Shown: one piece after another, positions 25,702 through 34,719 of the stretch
How the letters are laid out: the number at the start of each line of letters is the position of its first letter
How positions within the stretch are numbered: the stretch's first letter is position 1
Source of the DNA: Treponema sp.
Lineage (GTDB): Bacteria > Spirochaetota > Spirochaetia > Treponematales > Treponemataceae
Length of the DNA: 64,000 bases
Assembly: GCA_017934745.1 (NCBI GenBank)
Contig: JAGBIY010000055.1
Coordinates: 62,001 to 126,000, forward strand
Reading direction: 5' to 3'
The notes under the pieces: model-generated
What the model was told of the DNA's origin: nothing
The model's database searches: none
The model's input: only the letters and a program-made list of their open reading frames with translations
Made by a program: the position numbers and the translations under genes

Positions 25702-26625
25702 ATGGAAAATGAAAACTCAGTACTCATCATAAAACCTCTTGAGGACATAAAAAAGCTCAAGGCCCTCGCCTCCGAACCGCGCATACAGATACTTTCGCTA
25801 ATAAAGGAAAGACCCCTGAACATAAACGAGATAGCGGAGATGCTGCAGTTTCCGCAGTCGACGGTGGCGACGCACATTTCCATATTGGAAGAAGCGGGAC
25901 TCATCAACACCAACAACGTGAAGGCCAGAAAGGGGACGCAGAAAATCTGCGAGCCTGCGTTCCACGAAATCCTCATCCAGTTCTCGGAACAGGAGCCGCC
26001 TGAGAACAACTGCATGGAGATTGAAATGCCGCTCGGAATATTCACGGACTGCCAGGTCACAGCCCCATGCGGACTCTGCTCGACGGAGAAGATAATCGGC
26101 CAGCTCGACATGCCGAACGCATTCCTGAACCCCGACCGCATGAAGGCGGGGTTGATTTGGTGCAACTCAGGCTCGGTGGAATACAAATTCCCCAACAACA
26201 CCCTCTACGACAAGAGAAAGCTGTCGAAACTCGAAGTGAGCGCGGAGCTTTCGTCGGAGACACCGGGAACGAACCCAGACTGGCCGAGCGACATAACGAT
26301 ATGGGTGAACAAGACGGAAATCGGGACATGGACATGCCCCGGTGACTACGGAGACAAGCGCGGCAAATACACGCCCGACTGGTGGAAGCTCGAAGGCAGC
26401 CAGTACGGACTCCTCAAGCACTTCTCCGTAACGAACGACGGAAGCTTCGTCGACGGGGAGAAGCTTTCGGACGTGACGCTCGACGACTTGAAAATCTCTG
26501 ACCACCACTCGATACGCATACGCCTCGGCGTGAAAGAAAGCGCGGAGCACCTCGGTGGAATGAACATATTCGGCAAGGGCTTCGGCAACTACGACCAGGG
26601 GATAATCTTGAGGGCGTATTATTGA
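25702..26625 (+). CDS. ArsR-type winged-helix regulator, candidate arabinan regulator
   Basis: A 307-residue protein. Residues ~10-95 form an ArsR-like winged helix (LKALASEPRIQILSLIKERP, INEIAEMLQFPQSTVATHIS, LEEAGLI). The metal-binding Cys box of classic ArsR is absent, so the ligand is not a metal. The C-terminal ~200 residues form a beta-rich domain with many aromatics (NPDWPSDITIWVNKTEIGTW, GYTPDWW-like and LGGMNIFGKGFGNYDQGIIL) found in a family of such regulators near glycosidase genes, suggesting a sugar ligand (inference). It lies among arabinan genes and has the regional operator at its own promoter. It is the best candidate for the TTGATA-N2-TATCAA regulator. Confidence 0.85.
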   Translation: MENENSVLIIKPLEDIKKLKALASEPRIQILSLIKERPLNINEIAEMLQFPQSTVATHISILEEAGLINTNNVKARKGTQKICEPAFHEILIQFSEQEPPENNCMEIEMPLGIFTDCQVTAPCGLCSTEKIIGQLDMPNAFLNPDRMKAGLIWCNSGSVEYKFPNNTLYDKRKLSKLEVSAELSSETPGTNPDWPSDITIWVNKTEIGTWTCPGDYGDKRGKYTPDWWKLEGSQYGLLKHFSVTNDGSFVDGEKLSDVTLDDLKISDHHSIRIRLGVKESAEHLGGMNIFGKGFGNYDQGIILRAYY

Positions 26626-26675
26626 TTTTTTGATTCAACAAACTGGAAACAGCAAAAAAAGGAGGGAGAAAAAAA

Positions 26676-27653
26676 ATGAAATACAGGAATGTCGGAAAAT
26701 CGGGACTCAAGGTCAGCGAAATAGCGGTGGGAAGCTGGATGACGGCCTTGAACGGAAGCGAGGCGCAGGAGACCGCAAAGCAGGTGATTTCGTTGGCCTA
26801 CGACAGCGGAGTGAACTTCTTCGACTGCGCGGACGCATACAGCGGCGGAGAGGCGGAAAAATTCCTCGGAAAAGCGTTGAAGGACTTTCCCCGCTCAAGC
26901 TACGTCGTGTCCAGCAAGGTCTTCTTCCCCACGGGGCCTGGCCCGAACGACTGGGGACTTTCCCGCAAGCACATAATCGAAAGCGTGGACAAATCCCTCA
27001 AGAACATGGGACTGGACTACATCGACATCTACTATTGCCACAGGTTCGACAAGACGACCCCAATGGAGGAGACACTCAGGACTCTGAGCGATTTGGTCTC
27101 GCAGGGGAAAATCCTCTATTACGGAGTCAGCGAGGAATGGGGAGCCGCAAGAATCGAGAAGGCACAGTCGATAATCGAAAAGTTCAACCTCTACCCGTTG
27201 ACCGTGGTTCAGCCGCAGTACAACATGATGGACCGCTACATCGAGCATGAAATCATCGGAGTGTGCGAGGAGCTTGGAATAGGGATAACGCCGTTCTCGC
27301 CACTGGCGCAGGGTCTTTTGACGGGAAAATACAAGAAGGGAGAGCCGTACCCGGAAGGCAGCAGGGCGACACACCAGGCAGACAGGCAGATAAACAACCT
27401 CCTCACGGAAGAGAATCTGGACAAGGTTGAAAAACTTGAAGGTGTCGCAAAAGAACTCGGAACGAACATGAGCGTACTGGCACTGGCATGGATACTCTCG
27501 AAAGACTGCGTATCAAGCGTCATAACGGGAGCCAGCAAGCCAAGCCAGCTCAAAAACAACATCGCATCAAGCGGTTTTGAGATTCCGGCTGACGCAATGG
27601 CGGAAATCGAGAAGATTCTCGACTTCACACCATTCGAGCGCCATGTCGGCTGA
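26676..27653 (+). CDS. Aldo/keto reductase
   Basis: A 325-residue NADPH-type TIM-barrel oxidoreductase of the Kv-beta/YghZ-like group. The catalytic tetrad is readable: Asp and Tyr in FFDCADAYSGG, Lys in VVSSKVFF and His in IYYCHRFD. The cofactor end has GITPFSPLAQGLLTGKY and SVITGASKPSQLKNN. AAGGAGGG precedes the start. It is 50 bases downstream of the ArsR-type gene on the same strand, with a TTGATTTTTTGATTCAA element between. The substrate is unknown; reduction of a sugar or sugar-derived aldehyde would fit the neighbourhood but is not shown. Confidence 0.92.
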   Translation: MKYRNVGKSGLKVSEIAVGSWMTALNGSEAQETAKQVISLAYDSGVNFFDCADAYSGGEAEKFLGKALKDFPRSSYVVSSKVFFPTGPGPNDWGLSRKHIIESVDKSLKNMGLDYIDIYYCHRFDKTTPMEETLRTLSDLVSQGKILYYGVSEEWGAARIEKAQSIIEKFNLYPLTVVQPQYNMMDRYIEHEIIGVCEELGIGITPFSPLAQGLLTGKYKKGEPYPEGSRATHQADRQINNLLTEENLDKVEKLEGVAKELGTNMSVLALAWILSKDCVSSVITGASKPSQLKNNIASSGFEIPADAMAEIEKILDFTPFERHVG

Positions 27654-27664
27654 AAGGCCGCCCG

Positions 27665-29011
27665 TCAAACCAACTTTGCAGAATAAAGGGCAGAAGCGTG
27701 GGCGGAAAGTTTCACGCAAATCTTTCCGCCAGCCTCCACGGCTTCCAAGTCGCTCTTTTCCCACAAGTCGCGTACACTGCATTTCTTGCCGCCGAGACAG
27801 GCTTCACCGAAGACATCGCCCAATGAAACAGAGACTTCCCTCTCACAATCGGAAATATTGAACAAAGCCAGATAGACTGAACCACCGCAATCGTCAGCGG
27901 AAGGGCGGCTCTTCCAGACACAAGCATCGTCGTCCCGCATGACTTGCTCGGCTCCGTGTCCGCGCCTCAACACAGAAAGAACCTCATCGTTCGTCAAGAG
28001 CGATTTCGTCCAGTCGTCCATCAGCGTCAACTCCGCGCCTATCATCAAGGGGCTTCTGAAAACGCACCAAAGCGTCATCATCGTCCTCTGCTCGTCCTTG
28101 GAGAAGCGGGTGTCGCGCTCGTCCGCGAAGCACTTGCCGATTCTGCCGAGGGGGAGCATGTCGCAGTCTGGCCAACAGCCCTCGCCCACCTGTCTCTGCC
28201 ACACGTCGCAGCGTTCGAACATGGCCTTCAGAAGATGCCACTCGTCCCAGAAGTCGTCGGTGATGCGCCACATGTTCGCGTATTTCCGCAAGTGCCAGGC
28301 CTTCTCGATTACGGCAGGTCCAGGGCTCAGGCTCAAGACCATGCTCCTTCCGCATTTTTCGATGGCCCTCGCTATGGCCTCGATTTCTTCTTCCGCGGAA
28401 TAGGGGTTATGCGGATACATGTTCGTGTTGCAGATGTCGTCGACCTTCACGAAGTCCACGTTCCATTCGGCGTAGAGGGCGAAAATGCTGTCGTAGTAGT
28501 CCTGCGCTCCGTCCTTCTTCATGTCGACCCCGTACATGTCGCCGTTCCACTTGCTCACGCTGAAAGGGTTAGCGATTTTGTCGGCAGTGATGCCCTTGCC
28601 GCCGAAGATTGGCGTGTGGTTGTGGGCGCAGAAGCGCGGGATTCCCCTCATGATGTGGATTCCGAATTTCAGTCCGAGGGAATGGATGTAGTCGGCGAGC
28701 GGCTTGAAGCCCTTCCCACCCGCGCTCGAAGGGAAGCGCACCGGGTCTGGAACCTGCCGCGAGAACTCGTCCAGGCACATGTGGGAGAACGGGACGTACT
28801 GGGATTCCGGCACGAGCGAAAGCGCGTTGGGGTCTGACCACTGGGCATCCACAACGATGTATTCCCAGCCGAAATCCTTCAGGTTCTTCGCCATGTAGTC
28901 GGCGTTCTTCCGAACCTGCTCCTCGTTCACGCCGACGTTGTAGTAGTCGTAGCTGTTCCAACCCATCGGCGGGATTTGCGCAGCCTTGTTCTTGTCGTAG
29001 ATTTGATTCAT
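27665..29011 (-). CDS. GH27 enzyme, probable beta-L-arabinopyranosidase rather than alpha-galactosidase
   Basis: The start at 29011 (MNQIYDKNK) has GGAAAA upstream; a 17-codon extension does not. The 448-residue product has no signal peptide. GH27 features are PPMGWNSYDYY, the nucleophile Asp in VDFVKVDDI and the acid/base Asp in WRITDDFWDEW. In alpha-galactosidases two adjacent Asp (DDCW) hold the sugar; here the segment reads VVDAQW, with Ala at the second. In characterised beta-L-arabinopyranosidases that position is also non-acidic (Ile), making room for a sugar lacking the C6 hydroxymethyl group. With arabinan genes around it, arabinopyranoside is the likelier substrate. It is convergent with the aldo/keto reductase gene. 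Confidence 0.88.
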   Translation of the reverse strand: MNQIYDKNKAAQIPPMGWNSYDYYNVGVNEEQVRKNADYMAKNLKDFGWEYIVVDAQWSDPNALSLVPESQYVPFSHMCLDEFSRQVPDPVRFPSSAGGKGFKPLADYIHSLGLKFGIHIMRGIPRFCAHNHTPIFGGKGITADKIANPFSVSKWNGDMYGVDMKKDGAQDYYDSIFALYAEWNVDFVKVDDICNTNMYPHNPYSAEEEIEAIARAIEKCGRSMVLSLSPGPAVIEKAWHLRKYANMWRITDDFWDEWHLLKAMFERCDVWQRQVGEGCWPDCDMLPLGRIGKCFADERDTRFSKDEQRTMMTLWCVFRSPLMIGAELTLMDDWTKSLLTNDEVLSVLRRGHGAEQVMRDDDACVWKSRPSADDCGGSVYLALFNISDCEREVSVSLGDVFGEACLGGKKCSVRDLWEKSDLEAVEAGGKICVKLSAHASALYSAKLV

Positions 29012-29033
29012 ATCGATTTTTCCTAATACGTAT

Positions 29034-29076
29034 ATGGTAAAATTGATATAGTCGGTTGTCAATCAAAATAACTTGA
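29034..29076 (-). promoter_or_regulatory. Promoter of the GH27 gene with operator half-sites
   Basis: Minus strand TTGACA (29057-29062), 17 bp, TACCAT (29034-29039). TTGATATAG (29043-29051) lies within the spacer, unlike the upstream position at other promoters, and TCAAAATAACTTGA (29063-29076) adjoins the -35. Confidence 0.55.
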
Positions 29077-29097
29077 TGGCAAAACCACCGGAATGCG

Positions 29098-30465
29098 TCA
29101 TGGGCGAGAAGGATTTTCCAGCGTCCGTATGAGCTTCTTCCGGCATGAGAAATACGCAGGAATCAGGAAGGCGTCCGCCAGCACCCATGCGAGAGGGCTT
29201 GCGAGAACCGCCCCTTGGAAACCGAAAACCGGGACAAGGGCGATTGCGATGAAGCCCCTTCCGACAAGCTCCGCGAGACCCGCGAAAACCGCCAGGTGGG
29301 AGAATCCCATTCCCTGAATCATGAAGCGCACGACGTTCACGAGGGTGAGAAGACCGTAGGTGCAGCCGTTCGCCATGAGAGCGTAGAAGGCGTTCTTGAT
29401 TACCTCCGCCACGACTTCAGGCGGCTCGTCCTTGCTCATGAAGAGGGATGCCATGTCGTCCGTGAAGAAGTAGAGGACAACGAGGGCCAGCAGCGACCAC
29501 GCGAAGCCGATTGCGCAGCCCCAGAAAAGCCCGGAGTTGAGCCTGTCGATTCTCTTCGCCCCCACGTTCTGCCCGCCGTAGGTCGCCATCGTAGTTCCGA
29601 GCGCATCGAACGGTGTCGAAAAGAAGATGCTGATTTTCTGCGCGGTGACCATGGCGGCCACATAGACCGACCCCAAGATGTTCACCGACCATTGGAGGAT
29701 TACGCTTCCAATCGCCGTAATCGAATACTGCAGCCCCATCGGGACTCCGATGCTCGTTAGTGTCGCCATCCTTTTTGCGGAGACGACCCTGTCCTCTTTC
29801 TTGAGCCTGAGAATCTCGAATTTCGCCCTCATGTAGATGAAGCACATGATTCCCGACACGCCCTGCGAAATCACAGTGGCGAGGCTGGCTCCTGGAATGC
29901 CCATGTTGAAGACGGCAATGAAAATCAAATCGAGAACGATGTTCAGCACCGCGGAAATCAGCAGGAAGTAGAGCGGAGTCTTCGAGTCCCCCAGCGCCCT
30001 TATGATTCCGGCCAAAGTGTTGTAGAACAGGATGACGGGGATTCCTGCCAGGATTATCACGAAATACGAGTACGACATGTCGATGATGTTCTTTGGCGTT
30101 TCGAGAAGTTCCAGCATCTGCCTGCAGAAAATCACCGTGACGACCGTCAGGACGACGGCGAGCGCGCCAATCAGGAGCCATGCGTTGAAGACGAACTGCC
30201 GCATCGCTCCGTAGTCCTTCGCGCCGAACCTCTGGGAGACAGGAATCGCGAATCCGGAGCAGACCCCCATGCAGAATCCGATGATGAAAAAGTGCAGGCT
30301 TCCCGTCGCACCGACCGCCGCAAGAGCGTCGACCCCCAAGAACTGCCCAACGATGATTGTGTCCACGATGTTGTAGACCTGCTGGAACAAATATCCGAAA
30401 AACACCGGAAGGGCGAACCCGAATATGATTTTCAACGGATGCCCAGTCGTCAAATCCTTTGTCAT
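29098..30465 (-). CDS. MATE-family efflux transporter
   Basis: A 455-residue inner-membrane protein with about twelve hydrophobic segments in two homologous halves. The N-terminal signature is PLKIIFGFALPVFFGYLFQQ with VYNIVDTIIVGQFLG, and the second half has VGVPMGLQYSITAIGSVILQ-like features. MATE proteins export organic cations, drugs or metabolites using Na+ or H+. It lies downstream of araD on the same strand but beyond a strong terminator, so it is probably separate from the ara operon. Substrate unknown. Confidence 0.93.
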   Translation of the reverse strand: MTKDLTTGHPLKIIFGFALPVFFGYLFQQVYNIVDTIIVGQFLGVDALAAVGATGSLHFFIIGFCMGVCSGFAIPVSQRFGAKDYGAMRQFVFNAWLLIGALAVVLTVVTVIFCRQMLELLETPKNIIDMSYSYFVIILAGIPVILFYNTLAGIIRALGDSKTPLYFLLISAVLNIVLDLIFIAVFNMGIPGASLATVISQGVSGIMCFIYMRAKFEILRLKKEDRVVSAKRMATLTSIGVPMGLQYSITAIGSVILQWSVNILGSVYVAAMVTAQKISIFFSTPFDALGTTMATYGGQNVGAKRIDRLNSGLFWGCAIGFAWSLLALVVLYFFTDDMASLFMSKDEPPEVVAEVIKNAFYALMANGCTYGLLTLVNVVRFMIQGMGFSHLAVFAGLAELVGRGFIAIALVPVFGFQGAVLASPLAWVLADAFLIPAYFSCRKKLIRTLENPSRP

Positions 30466-30548
30466 GAATCTTCTCCACTATCAAGCTAAATTTTGCAATG
30501 TGCATTTTAGCACAGAAGCAATCGGGGATTCAGTTTTGCTTATTCGAC

Positions 30549-30590
30549 AAAAACCGCGCCGGGAGCAAACTCACCCTCGGCGCGGTTCTT
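30549..30590 (-). terminator. Terminator of the araBAD operon
   Basis: Arms AACCGCGCC (30552-30560) and GGCGCGGTT (30579-30587) extended by GGG/CCC pairing inside, with a T-tract on the minus strand side. Confidence 0.85.
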
Positions 30591-30610
30591 TCGTTTTTCC
30601 CCAGAGAAGC

Positions 30611-31330
30611 TTATTTTTTCTGGCCGTAGTAGGCGTTCGGACCGTGCTTTCGCTGGTAGTGCTTGTCTACGATGTAGGCAGGCAGCTGCGTTGCGGCAGG
30701 ATTCACCTGCAAGGTTATCGTTGCCATGCGTGCGACTTCCTCAAGGACTGCGGCGTTGTAGACAGCCTTGTCGGCTGTCGCGCCCCATGTAAATGGACCG
30801 TGGCCTGCCACCAAGACCATTGTCGTCTCGGCGGGGTTCAAACCTTCGTCGGCAAAATGTTTTACGATGAGGTTTCCGGTCTCAAGCTCGTAGTTCCGGG
30901 TGAGAGCGTCTTTTGTGATGTACGGCGTGCATGGAACGACGGACTGGATATGGTCGGCATGTGTCGTTCCGAAAAGCGGAATCGGACGCTCTGCCTGCGC
31001 CCATCCTACAGCGTATGTCGAATGGGTGTGGACGATTCCGCCTATTTTGGCTCCGCCCTTCGCCGCCCATTCCTTGTACAGAACGCAATGCGTGAGAGTG
31101 TCGGAAGAAGGATTGAGATTTCCTTCCACGACTTTTCCGTCCAAATCGACCACGACCATGCTGTCGACAGTAAGTTCCGGGTACGCGACCCCAGACGGCT
31201 TTATCGCGAAAACACCTTTGTCGGCATCGAAGGACGACACGTTTCCCCATGTGTAGATTGCCAAGTGCTGGGCAGGTATCTGCATGTTCGCCTCGTAGGC
31301 CTGCTCCTTTATTGTCTGGTATGCGCCCAT
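30611..31330 (-). CDS. araD: L-ribulose-5-phosphate 4-epimerase
   Basis: Converts L-ribulose-5-P to D-xylulose-5-P, the last step before phosphoketolase. The 239-residue product starts MGAYQTIKEQAYEANMQIP; the stop of araA and this start overlap (TAATG), and GGAGG lies upstream. Class II aldolase features are YTWGNVSSFD, the zinc histidines in IVHTHSTYAVGW, TTHADHI and VAGHGPFTWG. It is the last gene of araB-araA-araD, followed by a terminator. Confidence 0.97.
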   Translation of the reverse strand: MGAYQTIKEQAYEANMQIPAQHLAIYTWGNVSSFDADKGVFAIKPSGVAYPELTVDSMVVVDLDGKVVEGNLNPSSDTLTHCVLYKEWAAKGGAKIGGIVHTHSTYAVGWAQAERPIPLFGTTHADHIQSVVPCTPYITKDALTRNYELETGNLIVKHFADEGLNPAETTMVLVAGHGPFTWGATADKAVYNAAVLEEVARMATITLQVNPAATQLPAYIVDKHYQRKHGPNAYYGQKK

Positions 31331-32862
31331 TATCTTCTGCCTCCCCAATAAGCGGCGTTCCATCTAAGCTCGTTCCTGATTTGCGGAATGGTGGTCTCCT
31401 TTCCGATTGCCACGCACTCGATTCCGACCATCTCCGCCCAGTCCTGCAGCATCTCGCGGGTGACGATGTTGGAGAAAGCCGTGTGGTGGCCGCCGCCGGC
31501 CAAAATCCACGCCTCCGCGGATGTGGAGAGGCTCGGGTACGGCTTCCAGAGCATTCTTGCGACAGGGAGCTTCGGAAGAGGTGCCTCAGGCGGAATCACG
31601 TCGATTTCGTTCAGGACGCAGCGGAAGCGGTTGCCCATGTCCACGACAGCGGCCACGAGCCCCTCGCCCTCAAGCGTGTTGAAAACCATGCGAGCAGGCG
31701 GCTCCTTGTCTCCGATTCCGAGGTGGTGCACCTCGATTTTCGGCTTCGAGACTGCGATTTCAGGGTCGACCTCGAGCATGTGGCTTCCCATGTTCGCTTC
31801 TTTTCCGGCAACGAGGTTGTATGTGTAGTCCTCCATGAAGGCGTTGCCCTTCTTGCCCGGAACGACCTGCCCTGCCGTCATCGCCTTGAACGTCCTGACG
31901 AGCGCGGAAGACTTCCAGTCGCCCTCGGCTCCGAATCCGTATCCGTCCGCCAAAAGCCTCTGGATGGCGAGTCCCGGAAGCTGCTTCATTCCGTGCAAAT
32001 CCTGGAAGTTCGTGCAGAGGGCCTTTCCGTCCTTGTCCTTAAGGAACCTTCTGAGCGCGATTTCGATTTTGGCCTGCTCCTTTATCTGTTCGACGATGAA
32101 GTCCTTGTCGAAACCGTTCTTCGTGTCGAAGTTGATTTCGTATTTCTGGTTGTACTCGTCGTAGAGCGCGTCGATGTCGCCCTGGCTCACTTCGTTCATG
32201 TACGCCACGAGGTCGCCGATTCCGTAGTACGGCACGCTCCAGCCGAACTTTATCATCGCCTCGACCTTGTCGCCGTCGGTGACCGCGACCTCCCTCATGT
32301 TGTCTCCGAAGCGGATCACGCGGAGGGTCTTTCCGTCGGCAACGGCGCGGGCGACGCGCATCCAGTCCGCGATTCTCTTCTGGACGTTTTCGTCGGCCCA
32401 GTGTCCGCAGACGACCTTTCTCGGCAAATCCATGCGGCTCGTGATGAAGCCGAATTCACGGTCGCCGTGCGCGCTCTGGTTCAGGTTCATGAAGTCCATG
32501 TCCATCGTGGCGTACGGAATCTCCACGTTGAACTGCGTGTTGAGCTGCAGCAGCGGCTTTTTGTACGCGTTGAGGCCGGCTATCCACATCTTGGCCGGGC
32601 TGAACGTGTGGCACCAGACGATTACGCCCGCGCATTTGTCGTCGGCGTTCGCCTCCTCAAGCGTCCGGTGGATCGATTCGGGAGTCAGCAGCGTCTCCTT
32701 CCACACGAGCTTGCACGGCAAGACCGCCTTCGAGTTCAACTCCTCCACCATCTTCTTCGAGTCGACGGCTACCTGCCTGAGAGTCTCCTCGCCGTAGAGG
32801 TCCTGGCTTCCTGTGAGGAACCAGAACTCATAGCCTGACAATGACTTTTCCAATGTGTCCAT
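31330..32862 (-). CDS. araA: L-arabinose isomerase
   Basis: Isomerises L-arabinose to L-ribulose in the cytoplasm with a divalent metal. The 510-residue length is typical. Readable motifs are FWFLTGSQDLYGEETL at the N-terminus, the Glu of GFGAEGDWKSSAL, Glu of FMEDYTY, His of MGSHMLEVDP and His of GGGHHTAFS, which together give the expected metal/catalytic set. AGGAG is 9 bases before the ATG. It overlaps araD by one base and follows araB by 49 bases. Confidence 0.98.
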   Translation of the reverse strand: MDTLEKSLSGYEFWFLTGSQDLYGEETLRQVAVDSKKMVEELNSKAVLPCKLVWKETLLTPESIHRTLEEANADDKCAGVIVWCHTFSPAKMWIAGLNAYKKPLLQLNTQFNVEIPYATMDMDFMNLNQSAHGDREFGFITSRMDLPRKVVCGHWADENVQKRIADWMRVARAVADGKTLRVIRFGDNMREVAVTDGDKVEAMIKFGWSVPYYGIGDLVAYMNEVSQGDIDALYDEYNQKYEINFDTKNGFDKDFIVEQIKEQAKIEIALRRFLKDKDGKALCTNFQDLHGMKQLPGLAIQRLLADGYGFGAEGDWKSSALVRTFKAMTAGQVVPGKKGNAFMEDYTYNLVAGKEANMGSHMLEVDPEIAVSKPKIEVHHLGIGDKEPPARMVFNTLEGEGLVAAVVDMGNRFRCVLNEIDVIPPEAPLPKLPVARMLWKPYPSLSTSAEAWILAGGGHHTAFSNIVTREMLQDWAEMVGIECVAIGKETTIPQIRNELRWNAAYWGGRR

Positions 32863-32911
32863 TCTTTTTCACTCCTTTTTCGTTTATATGATTCCAAAAT
32901 TTCGTCAATTT

Positions 32912-34510
32912 TTATTCGATATTCTCAATCGCGGATTTCTCTATCGCCAAGCCCCTCGTGTAGCGGGCGAAGAATTTGTTGAATCCTTCAACGTCCTCTG
33001 GCTTTGGCTCCACGGTGGTCTTCTTGCTGGAAGCGAAGACGTTCTTCTCAAGCCATGAGTCGAGGCCTTCCCCGTTTCCGTTCACAAGGTAGGAAGCGAG
33101 AACCGCCATTCCCCACGGTCCGCCCTCGCCCGCAGTCTCCAAGGCGGAGACAGGCGTGTGCAAAGCCGCCGACATGACAGAAAGGCCAATCTCCGCATCC
33201 TTGAAGAAGCCTCCATGACCTGTGAGGGTGTCGATTTTCACGTTTTCCTTGTCGAAGAGGATGTCCATTCCCGTCCTGAGCGCACCCAAAGCCGTGAAAA
33301 GCTGAGCGCGGATGAAGTTCGCCATGGTGAATGACGCGTGCTGGCTCCTCACGAAAAGCGGCCGCCCCTCGCTGAGAGCCGTAATGCTCTCGCCGGAAAG
33401 GTAGTTGAACGGAAGGAGACCGCCGCAGTCCTTGTCGCCCTTCAAAGCGGAATTGAGGAGAGTCGAATAGAGTTTCCTCTTGTCGACTTGGCTTCCAGTG
33501 ACCGCTGAAATCACCTCGTCGAAGAGCGAGACCCAGTGGTCGAATTCTCCCATGCAGTTGTTGGCGTGCGCCATGGCGACGAGCGCGCCGTCAGGTGTCG
33601 TGACCAAATCGATGAGTCCGTTGTATGCCTTAGACAAGTCCTTCTCCAAGACGACCATCGCGAAGACGGACGTTCCGGCGGAAACATTTCCGGTGCGCTT
33701 GGCCACGCTGTTTGTCGCGACCATGCCGGTTCCGGCGTCGCCCTCGGGAGGAGCCATTCTCGCGCCGGCCTCCAAGTCTCCTGCCGGGTCGAGAATCTTC
33801 GCGCCCTCTTCCGTGAGAACTCCAGCGTCCTCTCCTGCCAGAAGGACTTTAGGAAGAATCTGGCAGAGTTTCCACGGATATTTCTTGTCCGCCACGAGAG
33901 AGTCGAATTTCTCGATGAATTCCTTGTTGTAGTCCTTTGTTGAAGTGTCAATCGGGAACATTCCCGAGGCGTCTCCGACTCCAAGCACTTTCTTCCCCGA
34001 AAGCTTCCAGTGGATGAAGCCCGCCAGTGTCGTGAAGAAAGCCACGTCCTTCACATGCTCTTCCCCGTTCAAAATCGCCTGGTAGAGGTGCGATATGCTC
34101 CAACGCTCAGGAATCGGGTAGCCGAACAAAGAAGAGAGCTTTTCAGAAGCCTCTCCGGTGATTGTGTTGCGCCAAGTCCTGAACGGAACGAGAAGCGAAC
34201 CTTTCCCGTCGAAAGCCAAGTAGCCGTGCATCATCGCGGAGAAGCCGAGCGCGCGGATTTTCTTGAGCGGAACACCGAATTTCTCTTTTACGTCGCGCTT
34301 CAAATCGGCGTATGCCGACTGCAATCCCGAAATGATTTCCTCTTCGGAGTATGTCCAAATGCCGTCCACAAGGGAGTTCTCCCAAGTGTGGCTTCCCATG
34401 GCCTGCGGCGCGTTGTCAGAATCGATAAGGACAGCCTTTATCCTTGTCGAGCCAAATTCGATTCCGACGATTGCTCCGCCGGATGTTATCAAATCCTTGA
34501 TGCTTTCCAT
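32912..34510 (-). CDS. araB: FGGY-family L-ribulokinase
   Basis: A 532-residue sugar kinase that phosphorylates L-ribulose. The phosphate-1 loop is GIEFGSTRIKAVLID, the first FGGY half continues with LGFSAMMHGYLAFD, and the second half has RTGNVSAGTSVFAMVVL and GHGGFFKDAEIG. It is the form found beside araA/araD in Bacteroides and clostridia, often labelled only as FGGY kinase or ATPase; the operon fixes the substrate. It is first in araB-araA-araD, whose promoter carries two TTGA elements 20 bp apart. Confidence 0.92.
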   Translation of the reverse strand: MESIKDLITSGGAIVGIEFGSTRIKAVLIDSDNAPQAMGSHTWENSLVDGIWTYSEEEIISGLQSAYADLKRDVKEKFGVPLKKIRALGFSAMMHGYLAFDGKGSLLVPFRTWRNTITGEASEKLSSLFGYPIPERWSISHLYQAILNGEEHVKDVAFFTTLAGFIHWKLSGKKVLGVGDASGMFPIDTSTKDYNKEFIEKFDSLVADKKYPWKLCQILPKVLLAGEDAGVLTEEGAKILDPAGDLEAGARMAPPEGDAGTGMVATNSVAKRTGNVSAGTSVFAMVVLEKDLSKAYNGLIDLVTTPDGALVAMAHANNCMGEFDHWVSLFDEVISAVTGSQVDKRKLYSTLLNSALKGDKDCGGLLPFNYLSGESITALSEGRPLFVRSQHASFTMANFIRAQLFTALGALRTGMDILFDKENVKIDTLTGHGGFFKDAEIGLSVMSAALHTPVSALETAGEGGPWGMAVLASYLVNGNGEGLDSWLEKNVFASSKKTTVEPKPEDVEGFNKFFARYTRGLAIEKSAIENIE

Positions 34511-34549
34511 TTTTTCCCCTTTTTTAGCTTTTGTTTTTTCGTCAACTCC

Positions 34550-34632
34550 ATTGTAAATCCGTTATCGAGAAATAGCAAAATATTTATTTCAATTTTTTTT
34601 GAATTAAATCGAATAAAGTTGATTTACAAAAC
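34550..34632 (-). promoter_or_regulatory. Promoter and operator elements of araBAD
   Basis: Minus strand TTGCTA (34573-34578), 17 bp, TACAAT (34550-34555). Imperfect operator TTGAATTAAATCGA (34599-34612) starts 20 bp beyond the -35, and TTGATT (34619-34624) lies 20 bp further, matching the arrangement at the other arabinan promoters. Confidence 0.55.
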
Positions 34633-34671
34633 AGGATTTCCGCATCGCGGTCCGGGCTTTTAGACAGAGAC

Positions 34672-34716
34672 GCAAAAAAAGGCCTGTTCAGGAACAGAAG
34701 TTTCCGAACAGGCCTT
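34672..34716 (-). terminator. Terminator formed by dispersed palindromic repeat, copy 2
   Basis: Perfect outer arms AAGGCCTGTTC (34679-34689) and GAACAGGCCTT (34706-34716) with further pairing inside, followed on the minus strand by seven T residues. It is related to the repeats at 20756-20784 and 52526-52555 and ends the gene at 34720-36525. Confidence 0.8.
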
Positions 34717-34719
34717 GTG

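Noticed and set aside
31249..32838. 529-codon open frame antisense to araA
   Set aside because: Same cause; araA on the other strand is complete and in an operon.
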